Source of the DNA: Sedimenticola thiotaurini
Lineage (GTDB): Bacteria > Pseudomonadota > Gammaproteobacteria > Chromatiales > Chromatiaceae
Assembly: GCA_011051715.1 (NCBI GenBank)
Contig: DRKP01000074.1
Span: 1-39,987, forward strand
Length of the DNA: 39,987 nt
Direction of reading: 5' to 3'
In this document: positions 24,955 to 34,636 of the stretch, piece by piece
Position numbering within the stretch: the first letter of the stretch is position 1
Layout: every line of letters begins with the position of its first letter
The notes under the pieces: generated by a model
Told to the model about the DNA's origin: nothing
Database searches by the model: none
What the model saw: only the letters and a program-made list of their open reading frames with translations
Translations under genes and position numbers: made by a program

Positions 24955-26331
24955 CTAGCTGCCGCCCTCGCTGCGGGCAGGCCGTCGCCGTCGCCGCCGT
25001 TTGCGTGGCTTGGCCTCCCCCTTGGCCTCGCCTTCCGGTCCACCGCCCTTCTTTTCGCCGTCGTGGCGCCGCCCGCGCGGGCGGCCGCTGCGGCCGCCGC
25101 CACCGCCGCGGCGGTCCCGGCGTGGCCGTTCCACCCGCACCCGGCTGCCCGGATCCACCTCGGCCAGCAGTTCGGGATCGACCGTCTGCATCGGCAGCTT
25201 GTGGCCGATGTACTGCTCGATCTCCGGCAGGGAGAAGGCGTAGGTCTCGCAGGCGAAGCTGATGGCATCGCCGCTGGCCCCGGCCCGGGCGGTGCGGCCG
25301 ATGCGGTGGACATAGTCCTCGGCGTCCTCCGGCAGGTCGTAGTTGATGACGTGGGTGACATCCGGGATGTGCAGGCCGCGGGCCGCCACGTCGGTGGCCA
25401 CCAGTACCGGCAGCTCACCGCTCTGGAACTGCTTCAGCAGGGCCATGCGTTTCTTCTGGGGCACGTCGCCCGAGAGCACCGCCGCCTTGATGCCGTTTCC
25501 CTCCAGGAAACCCCACACCCGGTCGGCTGCCCGCTTGGTGTTGACGAAGACGATGGTACGGTGGGCGTCCATGCGGCGCAGCAGACCGATCAGCAGCGGG
25601 ATCTTCTCCTCGTTGGCGGTCATGTAGCAGGTCTGGGTGACGTTGTCTGCGGTGACGCTGTCGGTCTCGATGGTCACCGCCTCCGGGTTGTTCATGTGCT
25701 CGTAGGCCAGCTCCTTCACCCGGTAGGAGAGGGTGGCGGAGAACAGCATGCCGAGGCGCTTCTGCGGCGGCGGACAGCGCCGCAGCATGTAGCGGATGTC
25801 CTTGATGAAGCCGAGATCGAACATGCGGTCGGCCTCGTCCAGCACGATCACCTCGATCTGTTTCAGGTCGTAGACGTGCTGCTTGTAGTAGTCGATCAGG
25901 CGGCCGGGGGTGCCGACCAGGATGTCCACCCCCTCCTCCAGCCGCCGCCGCTGCTGCTCGTAGCCGGTACCGCCGAACACCACCGCCAGTTCCAGGCCCG
26001 TGTGCCGCCCTAGGATGCCGGCGTCCTTGTGGATCTGGATCGCCAGTTCCCGGGTCGGGGCCAGGATCAGGGCACGGGGCTGGTTGCGGCGGCGCCCCTC
26101 CGCCGGCGGGTGGCTCAGCAGGCGCTGGAAGATCGCCAGCAGAAAGGCGGCGGTCTTGCCGGTGCCGGTCTGGGCCTGGCCCGCCACGTCGCGCCCGGCG
26201 AGGGCGATGGGCAGGGCCTCGGCCTGGATCGGCGTGCAGTAGGTGAAACCGGCCTCCTCCACCCCGCGCATGATCTCGGGGGCGAGGCCGAAGCTGTCGA
26301 AACGGATCTGGGTCAGGTGTTTGTCGCTCAT
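24955..26331 (-). CDS. rhlB: ATP-dependent RNA helicase RhlB
   Basis: A 458-residue DEAD-box helicase. The Q motif [10 protein letters not shown], Walker A AQTGTGKT (53-60), DEAD motif VLDEADR (165-168), SAT motif [13 protein letters not shown] and the C-terminal [10 protein letters not shown] are all intact. The sequence matches RhlB in particular (HLLSHP-type segment, [31 protein letters not shown]). RhlB unwinds structured RNA with RNase E and PNPase in the degradosome. The C-terminal tail from about 405 is Arg/Gly-rich and disordered, as in RNase E-binding forms. Divergent from trxA, with rho next, as in enterics. Confidence 0.96.
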   Translation of the reverse strand: MSDKHLTQIRFDSFGLAPEIMRGVEEAGFTYCTPIQAEALPIALAGRDVAGQAQTGTGKTAAFLLAIFQRLLSHPPAEGRRRNQPRALILAPTRELAIQIHKDAGILGRHTGLELAVVFGGTGYEQQRRRLEEGVDILVGTPGRLIDYYKQHVYDLKQIEVIVLDEADRMFDLGFIKDIRYMLRRCPPPQKRLGMLFSATLSYRVKELAYEHMNNPEAVTIETDSVTADNVTQTCYMTANEEKIPLLIGLLRRMDAHRTIVFVNTKRAADRVWGFLEGNGIKAAVLSGDVPQKKRMALLKQFQSGELPVLVATDVAARGLHIPDVTHVINYDLPEDAEDYVHRIGRTARAGASGDAISFACETYAFSLPEIEQYIGHKLPMQTVDPELLAEVDPGSRVRVERPRRDRRGGGGGRSGRPRGRRHDGEKKGGGPEGEAKGEAKPRKRRRRRRPARSEGGS

Positions 26332-26527
26332 GAAACCGAAGGATACCGTAAAATCGCCTTAAAGACTTGCAAATCCGGGGCTGTTGGGATCAAATGCGCC
26401 AATCAAGTGCAGGCGATGTCCGCCGGCTGCCATCCGGCATCCCCAGCGGACCGAGTTGGCGATGCCGGTGCGATTCCGCACATCCCGGCCATTTTCCCAA
26501 ACACGATAGAAACCGGAGACCTGATCA

Positions 26528-26854
26528 GTGAGCGAACAGATCGTTCATCTTAGCGATGATTCCTTCGAGAGCGAGGTATTGAAGTCCAGTGTGCCGGTCC
26601 TGGTGGACTACTGGGCCGAATGGTGCGGCCCGTGCAAGATGATTGCACCGGTGCTGGACGAGATCGCCGGGGAGTACGCCGACCGGCTCAAGGTCGCCAA
26701 GCTGAACATCGACGACAACCCGAACACGCCACCCCGCTACGGCATTCGCGGTATCCCGACCCTGATGCTGTTCAAGGACGGCGAGGTCGAGGCCACCAAG
26801 GTGGGCGCCGTCTCCAAGTCCCAGTTGACCGCGTTCATCGACAGCAATCTCTGA
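26528..26854 (+). CDS. trxA: Thioredoxin 1
   Basis: A 108-residue cytoplasmic thioredoxin. The active site WCGPC (C33, C36) lies in [11 protein letters not shown]; cis-Pro region GIPTLMLF and the C-terminal segment match thioredoxin 1 exactly in length. It supplies electrons to ribonucleotide reductase, PAPS reductase and methionine sulfoxide reductases. The start is GTG at 26528, with GGAG 8 bp upstream. Gene order rhlB-trxA-rho is conserved with enterics. The 196-bp gap to rhlB must hold both promoters, but I could not assign convincing -35/-10 pairs in either direction. Confidence 0.97.
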   Translation: MSEQIVHLSDDSFESEVLKSSVPVLVDYWAEWCGPCKMIAPVLDEIAGEYADRLKVAKLNIDDNPNTPPRYGIRGIPTLMLFKDGEVEATKVGAVSKSQLTAFIDSNL

Positions 26855-26870
26855 AAACCCGTTTTACTGC

Positions 26871-26898
26871 TGGACGTACGCCGGGATGGTGCTAGAAT
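26871..26898 (+). promoter_or_regulatory. Candidate promoter for rho
   Basis: TGGACG (26871-26876) and TAGAAT (26893-26898) are 16 bp apart and lie 165 bp upstream of the rho start. This leaves a leader of roughly 155 nt, which fits the long autoregulated leader known for rho in E. coli. The -35 matches only four of six consensus positions, so it is a moderate call. Confidence 0.4.
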
Positions 26899-27063
26899 TC
26901 CCGAAAAAGCATCGAACAGCCGGGACGCGCCGACGTTGCCGTCCAGCAGTCACCACTTCAGCACAAGCTTCCACAACCCTGGCCTGATCTCCACTCCCCG
27001 CGGGCGCCTGGTGTCCGTTTTCCCTTGCTTCAGACTTCCCAATATCTCCAACAGAAAGACATC

Positions 27064-28320
<1,257 letters not shown>

Positions 28321-28332
28321 CGCCGGCAGCAA

Positions 28333-28362
28333 GGGGCGGGGACTGTGTGAGACCCCCGCCCC
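28333..28362 (+). terminator. Hairpin after rho
   Basis: GGGGCGGGG (28333-28341) pairs with CCCCGCCCC (28354-28362) over a 12-nt loop, 13 bp after the rho stop. No U-tract follows. Its place before the next gene and its stem strength make termination or 3'-end protection likely. Confidence 0.5.
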
Positions 28363-28370
28363 CACATCCC

Positions 28371-28391
28371 TCACCCCTCACCCCTCACCCC
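28371..28391. repeat. Short heptamer array (3 units)
   Basis: TCACCCC occurs three times in a row, then CTTACC. It shares its 7-bp period, CCC core and TTACC ending with the 14-unit array at 24185-24282. It sits between the rho hairpin and the murU-like gene. Confidence 0.7.
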
Positions 28392-28410
28392 CTTACCACT
28401 CTCTCCATAG

Positions 28411-29115
<705 letters not shown>

Positions 29116-29289
29116 GGGGACCCCGGGACAGGTCTGGACGAGGCGGTTCGTGCCCGGGCCTGTCGGCAACAGAGCGGAGTTGGCAGCCGACGGCGGGCGA
29201 TTGGCAGGAATTTCGATGTGGTCATGGGACGCTTCAGGCGCGAGACCCGGGTTCATGGCTCGCCTGCAGGTCCCCTAGAGGAGAGGCCG

Positions 29290-30705
29290 ATGGGACAGGA
29301 GATCTCCAGCACCCAGTTCACCGCGGACGACTTCGAGGAGTTCGGCGAGCGCCTGGCCCGCGAGACCGGGCTGTTGGAAGAGTGGCTGGAGAGCGGGGGT
29401 CTGGCCAGTGACGAACAGGTGGGTGGCTTCGAGCTCGAGGCCTGGCTGGTGGACGAGGAGATGCGTCCGTCGCCGATCAACGAGACCCTGCTGGACCGTC
29501 TGGGGGATCCCCTGGTGGTGCCGGAGCTGGCCCGCTTCAACCTGGAGATCAATGGTACGCCCCAGGCCCTGCACGGCGACGCCCTGACCCGCCTGGCAGA
29601 CGAGCTGACGGCGACCTGGAGCAAGTGCGAGGGGCTGGCGCGGGACCTGTCCGCCCATCTGATGATGATCGGCATCCTGCCGACCCTGCGGCTGCAGGAC
29701 TTCGATGCCGCCAACATGTCCTCGATGCAGCGCTACACCGCGCTGGACGAGCAGCTGGCACAGCTGCGCGGCCACCCCGAACTGCACATCGACCTGCACG
29801 GCCGGGACCAGCTCCGCTTCGTCCACGAGGGGGTGATGCTGGAATCCGCCACCACCTCGTTCCAGATCCATCTCAAGGTGGATGCGGCGCAGGCCGGCCG
29901 CTTCTACAATGCCTCCAAGATCCTGTCCGCGCCCATGGTGGCGGTGAGCGCCAACTCCCCCTACTTTCTCGGCGCCGACCTGTGGGCGGAGAGCCGGATC
30001 TGCCTGTTCGAACAGTCGGTCCAGGTGGGTCTGGACCCGAATGAGCAGCGGGTGACCCTGGGGCGTGGTTACGTCGACTCCATCGCCGACTGTTTCCGGA
30101 TCAACCAGGAACACTATCCGGTATTGCTGCCCCAGTTGATGGACGAGCCGGAGGCGGAGCTGCCCCACCTGCGGCTGCACAACGGCACCATCTGGCGCTG
30201 GAACCGGCCGCTGGTGGGTTTCAGTGGCCACGGCAGGCCCCATATCCGCATCGAACACCGGGTGGTGCCGGCGGGACCCACGGTGACCGATTCCCTGGCC
30301 AACGCGGCCTTCTATTTCGGCCTGGTCAACGATCTGGCACGGCAGCCGGTGGCGCCGGAGCTGCGACTGCCGTTCGGGCAGGCCCGCGCCAACTTCTACC
30401 AGGCCGCGCGCCTGGGCCTGGAGGCGGAGCTGGTCTGGCTCGGCGGCGAGCGGGGCGGGGTACGGGCGCTGTGCCGGGAACACCTGCTGCCCCGGGCCCG
30501 CAACGGCCTGGCCATGCTGGGCATCGACCGGGTCGAGATCGACCGCTGGCTCGGGGTCATCGACGGCCGGCTGGAAAACGGGCAGAATGGCGCCGCCTGG
30601 CAGCGCGCCTGGGTGGCGCGCCATGGCAGCGACATGGCCGCCCTGACCGCGGCCTACCTGGAACGCCAGCAGAGCGGCCGGCCCGTCCACGAATGGGACC
30701 TGTGA
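29290..30705 (+). CDS. GCS2-type glutamate-cysteine ligase-like amidoligase
   Basis: A 471-residue protein of the glutamate-cysteine ligase/amidoligase superfamily. Features are GGFELEAWLVD (about 52-62), the RFNLEINGTP strand, an extended H-rich middle with FVHEGVMLESATTSFQIHL, and HIRIEHRVVPAG late. These are ATP- and metal-binding elements expected in the GCS2 fold. The family joins a carboxylate to an amine. The substrate here is unknown and glutathione synthesis is not implied, because the standard GshA motifs are not obvious. ATG 29290 is chosen for its AGGAGAG ribosome-binding site; GTG 29218 is earlier but lacks one. The M14-type hydrolase follows by 100 bp, a pairing seen in amidoligase gene clusters. 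Confidence 0.8.
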   Translation: MGQEISSTQFTADDFEEFGERLARETGLLEEWLESGGLASDEQVGGFELEAWLVDEEMRPSPINETLLDRLGDPLVVPELARFNLEINGTPQALHGDALTRLADELTATWSKCEGLARDLSAHLMMIGILPTLRLQDFDAANMSSMQRYTALDEQLAQLRGHPELHIDLHGRDQLRFVHEGVMLESATTSFQIHLKVDAAQAGRFYNASKILSAPMVAVSANSPYFLGADLWAESRICLFEQSVQVGLDPNEQRVTLGRGYVDSIADCFRINQEHYPVLLPQLMDEPEAELPHLRLHNGTIWRWNRPLVGFSGHGRPHIRIEHRVVPAGPTVTDSLANAAFYFGLVNDLARQPVAPELRLPFGQARANFYQAARLGLEAELVWLGGERGGVRALCREHLLPRARNGLAMLGIDRVEIDRWLGVIDGRLENGQNGAAWQRAWVARHGSDMAALTAAYLERQQSGRPVHEWDL

Positions 30706-30805
30706 GAACGGTGGTGGTGTGGACAGCGGGTCTGTTCTCCGCCATCTGACGGTTGCCTTTCTCCACCCGGGACCGAACAGTCACCAGTAGCCACCAGCCA
30801 CCACC

Positions 30806-31888
30806 ATGCTGCAGCAACTCGACCACATTCCTGACGGCCTGCTCGACCTGGAGGCGACCGAGCTGGAGGCGCGGCTGGGCGGACCGACCCTGATCCATCT
30901 GCCAGGCCGGCGCGGTCCGGCCCTCTTCGTCACCGTGCTGATGCACGGCAACGAGACCACAGGCTGGGCCGCGGTACGCCGGTTGCTGCGGGGATACCGG
31001 CGCGACGGCCGTGAGCTGCCGCGGGCCCTGAGCCTGTTCATCAGCAACGTGGCGGCCGCGGCGAAAGGGCTGCGCCGGCTGGAGGGGCAGCCCGACTACA
31101 ACCGGGTCTGGCCCGGCTGTGACGACGGCGGTACACCGGAACACGCGATGATGCAGCAGGTGATGGACGTCATGGCCGAACGCGGGGTCTTCGCCAGCAT
31201 CGACGTGCACAACAATACCGGTCTCAACCCCCACTATGCCTGCGTCAATGTCATCGACCACCGCTTCCTGCACCTGGCCACCCTGTTCAGTCGCACCGTG
31301 GTCTACTTCATCCGTCCCTGCGGGGTCCAGTCCATGGCCATGGCACGGCTCTGCCCGGCGGTGACCCTGGAGTGCGGCAAGCCGGGCCAGGCCCATGGCG
31401 CCCGTCATGCCAGGGACTACCTGGATGCCTGCCTGCACCTGGCCGACCACCCCGCTCATCCGGTCGGCGCCCACGACATCGATCTGTTCCACACCGTGGC
31501 CATCGTCAAGGTACCGGATGGGGTCAGTTTCGGTTTCGGCGCGGAGGAGGGGGTGGACATCCGCTTCTCCGCGGACCTGGACCACCTCAATTTCCGGGAG
31601 CTCCCCCGCGGCACCCCGCTGGCGCGGATGGGCGCAGGCGTCGGCCCCGGGTTGCAGGTATGTGACGAGCAGGGCCGGGACGTCACCGGGCGCTATTTCG
31701 AGGTGGTGGACGGCGAACTGCGCCTGCGCCTGCCGGTGATGCCGTCGATGCTGACGCGCGACCGGCGGGTGGTGCGCCAGGACTGCCTGTGCTACCTGAT
31801 GGAGCGCTACAACGACCACCTCGAACCCGGTGTTCCCGGGTCGGTTCCGGACAGCCCGTCACTCCGGGGAATACCGGGGCCCGGGTGA
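30806..31888 (+). CDS. M14/aspartoacylase-like zinc carboxypeptidase
   Basis: A 360-residue member of the succinylglutamate desuccinylase/aspartoacylase (M14-type) group. The zinc ligands are H47 and E50 in MHGNETTG, with H135 in DVHNNTG; the general-base E189 is in VTLECGKPG. The C-terminal third (from about 230) is a beta-rich accessory domain. The last about 17 residues (from roughly 344, VPGSVPDSPSLRGIPGPG) are encoded by a dispersed repeat and look like a recent tail. There is no Shine-Dalgarno before the ATG. It follows the GCS2-type ligase, and the two may form and remove the same amide. Confidence 0.85.
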   Translation: MLQQLDHIPDGLLDLEATELEARLGGPTLIHLPGRRGPALFVTVLMHGNETTGWAAVRRLLRGYRRDGRELPRALSLFISNVAAAAKGLRRLEGQPDYNRVWPGCDDGGTPEHAMMQQVMDVMAERGVFASIDVHNNTGLNPHYACVNVIDHRFLHLATLFSRTVVYFIRPCGVQSMAMARLCPAVTLECGKPGQAHGARHARDYLDACLHLADHPAHPVGAHDIDLFHTVAIVKVPDGVSFGFGAEEGVDIRFSADLDHLNFRELPRGTPLARMGAGVGPGLQVCDEQGRDVTGRYFEVVDGELRLRLPVMPSMLTRDRRVVRQDCLCYLMERYNDHLEPGVPGSVPDSPSLRGIPGPG

Positions 31889-31900
31889 TCGGGGGTCCTG

Positions 31901-31922
31901 GATTCCGGCCTGCGCCGGAATC
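31901..31922. terminator. Perfect 9-bp stem with 4-nt loop after M14 gene
   Basis: GATTCCGGC (31901-31909) pairs perfectly with GCCGGAATC (31914-31922) around a CTGC loop. It is a clear copy of the widespread GGATTCCGGC...GCCGGAAT palindrome seen in beta- and gammaproteobacteria. It lies 12 bp after the M14 gene stop and probably terminates transcription from both sides. Confidence 0.7.
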
Positions 31923-32015
31923 ACGGAAGAGGGTTGCCCGGTGCATTTCCCGGCAGGCCGGGCCTGCTCCGGGCCCTGGACCATCCTCCTCCACCGGCTG
32001 TACCAGTCACCGCCG

Positions 32016-32312
32016 TCAGCTGTAGATATTGATGTATTTCAGACAGATCACGCGCAGGCAGGAGGCCAGGTTCTTGTCGTTGGCCACCAGGCAGTGATCG
32101 TGGATGCTCTGGATCAGCTCCGGCAGCTCCATCTGCTGCTCGCTCGCCATCAGCTCCAGTACCGTCCAGAAGGCCCGTTCCAGCCGCACCGTGGTGGAGT
32201 GGCCGTGGATACGGAAGCCGCGCTTCTCCGGGATGAACTCGGAGATCTGGTCGGTGGTGCAGGCGTTGAACATGTGGTCCAGAATCGACTGCGGTTCCAG
32301 ATAGATGGTCAT
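32016..32312 (-). CDS. Ribbon-helix-helix domain protein
   Basis: A 98-residue protein. The C-terminal 60 residues match the RHH_4-type domain: TTVRLERAFWTVLELMASEQ, then LPELIQSIHDHC, and ASCLRVICLKY at the end. The pattern 'lRLe.aFW..L..iA...g.sl.eLi..id..r....NLaSalRvf.L..y' is the family signature. It is probably a small DNA- or protein-binding regulator in the cytoplasm. The N-terminal 38 residues (TIYLEPQSILDHMFN) are an extra segment I do not recognise. The start ATG 32310-32312 is preceded by GAGGTG. It is divergent from the sulfur operon with a 290-bp shared gap, so it could act on that operon, though nothing proves it. Confidence 0.85.
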   Translation of the reverse strand: MTIYLEPQSILDHMFNACTTDQISEFIPEKRGFRIHGHSTTVRLERAFWTVLELMASEQQMELPELIQSIHDHCLVANDKNLASCLRVICLKYINIYS

Positions 32313-32481
32313 GATCCACACCTCGTCGCCGTTGCGGGTTCCACCCGGGAAGATACTCCATCGGCTGCCGCCATGCCCAGCGGCCTGCTGCCGGGACCGG
32401 CCCGGTGGCTGTTGGCAATAAATACTACCCGCCCTGTTCGATCCACTACTACAGTTGACCCTGAAGGGCCTCCGAACGATC

Positions 32482-32505
32482 CGTCGTTCCGACGCCGGAG
32501 CGACG
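32482..32505 (+). promoter_or_regulatory. Hairpin in leader of sulfur operon
   Basis: CGTCGTTCCG (32482-32491) and CGGAGCGACG (32496-32505) form a 10-bp stem with one G-T pair and a 4-nt loop, 97 bp upstream of the first YeeE-like gene. It belongs to the dispersed palindrome family. TTGACC at 32455-32460 is upstream but lacks a matching -10, so the operon promoter remains unassigned. Confidence 0.45.
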
Positions 32506-32602
32506 AAAGGAGATTGGTTCAGAGGTTCCCGACAGAGAGTCCGGAGGGCCCCGTTCGGGCCGAACCGGACCGAAACGGCCACTGGCCGGAGGGTGGAGTC
32601 GA

Positions 32603-33094
32603 ATGGAGTTCTTCAGGAAAACGCTGGATCCGGTGATTGCCCTGTCGGTGATCGCGGTGCTCGATGTATTCCTGTTCCTGGTGCTCGGCGCCTGGACCGT
32701 GGGCGGTGGCGAGACCATGATGACGGGGCTGGCGGCGCAGCTGGTGCTGGGCGACGATCTGCAACGGATTCCGTTCTGGTCGCTGGTGTTTCCCCCCGAT
32801 ATCTCCTACTGGAAGATCTACATCAGCCTCGGCATGCTGTTCGGCGCCTTCGTCGGCGCGCTGCTGAGCAGGGAGTTCTATCTGCGTTTCCCCAGGCGGC
32901 TGTCGGAATGGGTGCTGGCCACCATCGGCGGCCTGCTGATGGGGTTCGGCATCCGCCTCGCCTTCGTCTGCAACGTCTCCACCTTCTTCGGCCTGACGCC
33001 GGAGATGAACCTGGGCGGCTACCTGGCGGTGAGCGGCATCATCGCCGGTGCCTGGGTGGGTTCCATGATCTACAAGCGCATCCTGGAGGGTTGA
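32603..33094 (+). CDS. YeeE/YedE-type transporter, N-terminal half
   Basis: A 163-residue membrane protein with four to five hydrophobic helices. Its sole cysteine, C123 in IRLAFVCNVSTFFG, sits in a conserved family loop; the family is the thiosulfate transporter TsuA/YeeE. Such proteins use cysteines along the pore to pass thiosulfate or sulfur. Full-length YeeE is about 350 residues, and here it is split into this gene and the next (163 + 195). The start ATG has GGAGGGTGGAG upstream. It is the first gene of the twelve-gene sulfur operon. The next gene begins 3 bp after its stop, so the two are translationally linked. Confidence 0.85.
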   Translation: MEFFRKTLDPVIALSVIAVLDVFLFLVLGAWTVGGGETMMTGLAAQLVLGDDLQRIPFWSLVFPPDISYWKIYISLGMLFGAFVGALLSREFYLRFPRRLSEWVLATIGGLLMGFGIRLAFVCNVSTFFGLTPEMNLGGYLAVSGIIAGAWVGSMIYKRILEG

Positions 33095-33097
33095 ACC

Positions 33098-33685
33098 ATG
33101 TCCGTGGTCGGAGAATGCATCGCCGCCTTTCTGTTCGGTTCCGTGGTCGGACTGCTGGTGCAGCGCTCCCGTTTCTGCAACACCGCCGCCCTGCGGGATG
33201 CCATCCTGTTCAAGACCTACCGCAACACCAAGGCGCTGCTGGTGGCGATGATGATCCTGACCATGGGGTTCACCACCTTCCTCACCTTCGGTGACGGCAA
33301 CCCCATGCACTTCGACGTCGGCCTGAACCAGGTGGCCGGTCTGTTCCTGTTCGGTATCGGCATGGTGCTGGCCGGGGCCTGTACCGTCTCGACCTGGGTC
33401 AAGAGCGGGGAGGGCAACGTGGGGGCGATGTGGGCGCTGCTGTTCACCTTCGTCGGCATGTTCCTGTTCTCACTGCTGTGGTCGGCCAACTACTGGCCAC
33501 CGGCCCCTGCCAGCATGACCGGCGAGCCGAACCTGGAGACATTGCAGCTGGGCTACAGCAACGCAGCCACCCTGCAGGAGAAGTATGGCATTCCGGCGGT
33601 GGTGTTCGGCATCGGCCAGACCCTGGTGCTGCTGGCGATCTATCGCGCCATCCTGCGGCGTGAGCGGCACGGCGACAGCGGGTGA
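33098..33685 (+). CDS. YeeE/YedE-type transporter, C-terminal half
   Basis: A 195-residue membrane protein with five to six helices. It carries QRSRFCNTAALRDAIL with C27 and GIGMVLAGACTVSTWVKSG with C95; both are the hallmark cysteine sites of this family (C27 in the 'RSRFC' and C95 in the 'GaCt' motif). C7 is also present. With C123 of the N-half, these give the three-cysteine set the family uses. The intact pair would form a heterodimer equivalent to one TsuA, resembling PmpA/PmpB-type split forms. ATG 33098 has GAGGG upstream. A TusA-like gene follows by 51 bp, as TsuB follows TsuA in thiosulfate uptake systems. Confidence 0.87.
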   Translation: MSVVGECIAAFLFGSVVGLLVQRSRFCNTAALRDAILFKTYRNTKALLVAMMILTMGFTTFLTFGDGNPMHFDVGLNQVAGLFLFGIGMVLAGACTVSTWVKSGEGNVGAMWALLFTFVGMFLFSLLWSANYWPPAPASMTGEPNLETLQLGYSNAATLQEKYGIPAVVFGIGQTLVLLAIYRAILRRERHGDSG

Positions 33686-33736
33686 AGATGCCGGCAGCGA
33701 CTGGAAGAAACCCGGAATAGAGAGGAGGAGGGAGGC

Positions 33737-34048
33737 ATGGCACTGTTCGGATTCGGTTCCAAGGGCAAGGGCGACGGCGCTGCAGAGGCGAGAGAGGTCA
33801 CCCTCGAAGACGGCGGTCAGGTGACGGTGGCACAGGTGGTGGACTGTATCGGCGATTCCTGTCCCCGGCCCCAGCTGATGACCAGAAAGGCGATCGGCGC
33901 GGCCGCCTCCGGCGATGTGATCGAGGTGCTGGTTGACAATCCCTCCTCCATGGAGGCGATACCGCCCATGCTCTCCGGCCTGCAGGCGGTCCACCTGGAG
34001 ACCCGCAAGGGCGACCGGCGCTGGGAAATCTATATCCGCAAGGAGTGA
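33737..34048 (+). CDS. TusA-family sulfur carrier
   Basis: A 103-residue protein with the TusA signature DSCPRPQLMTRKAI: C42 in CPxP is the sulfur-carrying cysteine, and C37 is a second cysteine five residues before. The fold is completed by GDVIEVLVDNPSSMEAIP and the C-terminal strand RRWEIYIRKE. The first 20 residues (MALFGFGSKGKGDGAAEARE) are an extra Gly/Lys-rich extension. TusA-like proteins pass persulfide sulfur between enzymes; next to YeeE-type genes the member is TsuB. The start has a strong AGGAGG-type ribosome-binding site. It is cytoplasmic and probably receives sulfur from the transporter half-proteins. Confidence 0.93.
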   Translation: MALFGFGSKGKGDGAAEAREVTLEDGGQVTVAQVVDCIGDSCPRPQLMTRKAIGAAASGDVIEVLVDNPSSMEAIPPMLSGLQAVHLETRKGDRRWEIYIRKE

Positions 34049-34054
34049 GGAACC

Positions 34055-34261
34055 ATGCTCCCGACCTGGTTGATGCGACTGTACGTGACCCTGATCGCCG
34101 TCGTCAGTCTTGCCTCCCTGGCCTACGTCTACCTGGCACCCCTGCCCGGACTGCAGCAGACCCGGGACGGGGTGCCCTACTTCACTCCCAGGGTGGCGCA
34201 CCCGGAAACGGGCGAGCCGCTGGAGCTGGGTGAACTGATCCGCCACTTCCGGGGGGACTGA
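34055..34261 (+). CDS. Small single-pass membrane protein A of the sulfur operon
   Basis: A 68-residue protein: one membrane helix (about residues 8-30, YVTLIAVVSLASLAYVYLA), then a short soluble tail rich in Pro, Thr and His (PYFTPRVAHPETGEPLELGE). The charge pattern suggests an N-in, C-out topology with the tail in the periplasm. No cysteine. I recognise no family. ATG 34055 is 6 bp after the TusA-like gene, with GAGG upstream; the next tiny gene begins 2 bp after its stop. It is likely a subunit of a membrane complex with the YeeE halves. Confidence 0.75.
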   Translation: MLPTWLMRLYVTLIAVVSLASLAYVYLAPLPGLQQTRDGVPYFTPRVAHPETGEPLELGELIRHFRGD

Positions 34262-34263
34262 CC

Positions 34264-34356
34264 ATGGCGGCGGATCTGGAGACGCTGGCACAGCTGGTCA
34301 CCTTCGTGATCGCCTTCGGCGGCATGTACCTGGGGTTTCTCTCCGATTCGGAGTGA
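34264..34356 (+). CDS. 30-residue single-pass membrane protein in the sulfur operon
   Basis: The frame encodes MAADLETLAQLVTFVIAFGG and then MYLGFLSDSE, 30 residues. It is a single hydrophobic helix (about 9-26) with acidic ends. ATG 34264 sits 2 bp after the stop of the previous gene with GGGGG just upstream, and the next gene has a strong ribosome-binding site starting 10 bp after its stop. Length and coding quality are inferred from spacing alone, since it is too short for composition tests. Tiny membrane subunits of this kind occur in cytochrome and transporter complexes. Confidence 0.6.
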   Translation: MAADLETLAQLVTFVIAFGGMYLGFLSDSE

Positions 34357-34366
34357 GGAGGTTGGG

Positions 34367-34633
34367 ATGGACAGGAGTTCGTTGCTGTTCTGCGCCGCTG
34401 CCATCGGCCTGAGCCTGGCGATCGCGGTGCTGGCCTGGCCCTATGCGGCGATACCGCAGCAGCGCCTGGAGCTGTCCCGGCAGGTGATGCCGGCGGAGGA
34501 TCTGGGCGAGGTGGATCTGGGCGAATTCGGCCGTGTACCGGTGCTGGAACTGGTGGAGTACTACCTGGAGAATCCGCCCGCCCCTGTGGCCGCCGGGGCG
34601 CCGGTCCGCAAGGTGCGGTTCCAGGGGTGTTGA
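34367..34633 (+). CDS. Small membrane-anchored protein with C-terminal cysteine
   Basis: An 88-residue protein: an N-terminal membrane helix (about residues 6-24) followed by a soluble acidic region, EDLGEVDLGEFGRVPVLELVEYYLEN, and a proline-rich stretch ending VRKVRFQGC. The last residue is Cys, preceded by Gly. The tail probably lies in the periplasm. A cysteine at the end of a flexible C-terminal arm resembles the sulfur-carrying arms of SoxY (GGCGG) and DsrC, but the sequence is otherwise unrelated, so the comparison is inference. ATG 34367 follows GAGGAGG, a strong ribosome-binding site. No family recognised. Confidence 0.75.
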   Translation: MDRSSLLFCAAAIGLSLAIAVLAWPYAAIPQQRLELSRQVMPAEDLGEVDLGEFGRVPVLELVEYYLENPPAPVAAGAPVRKVRFQGC

Positions 34634-34636
34634 GCG

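Noticed and set aside
24635..24958. Reading frames with a 7-residue period through the 21-bp array
   Set aside because: The period is forced by a repeat length divisible by three; there is no ribosome-binding site and both strands give similar periodic frames.
32455..32483. TTGACC as the -35 of the sulfur operon promoter
   Set aside because: No hexamer resembling TATAAT is found 16-18 bp downstream; the sequence there is GATCCG.
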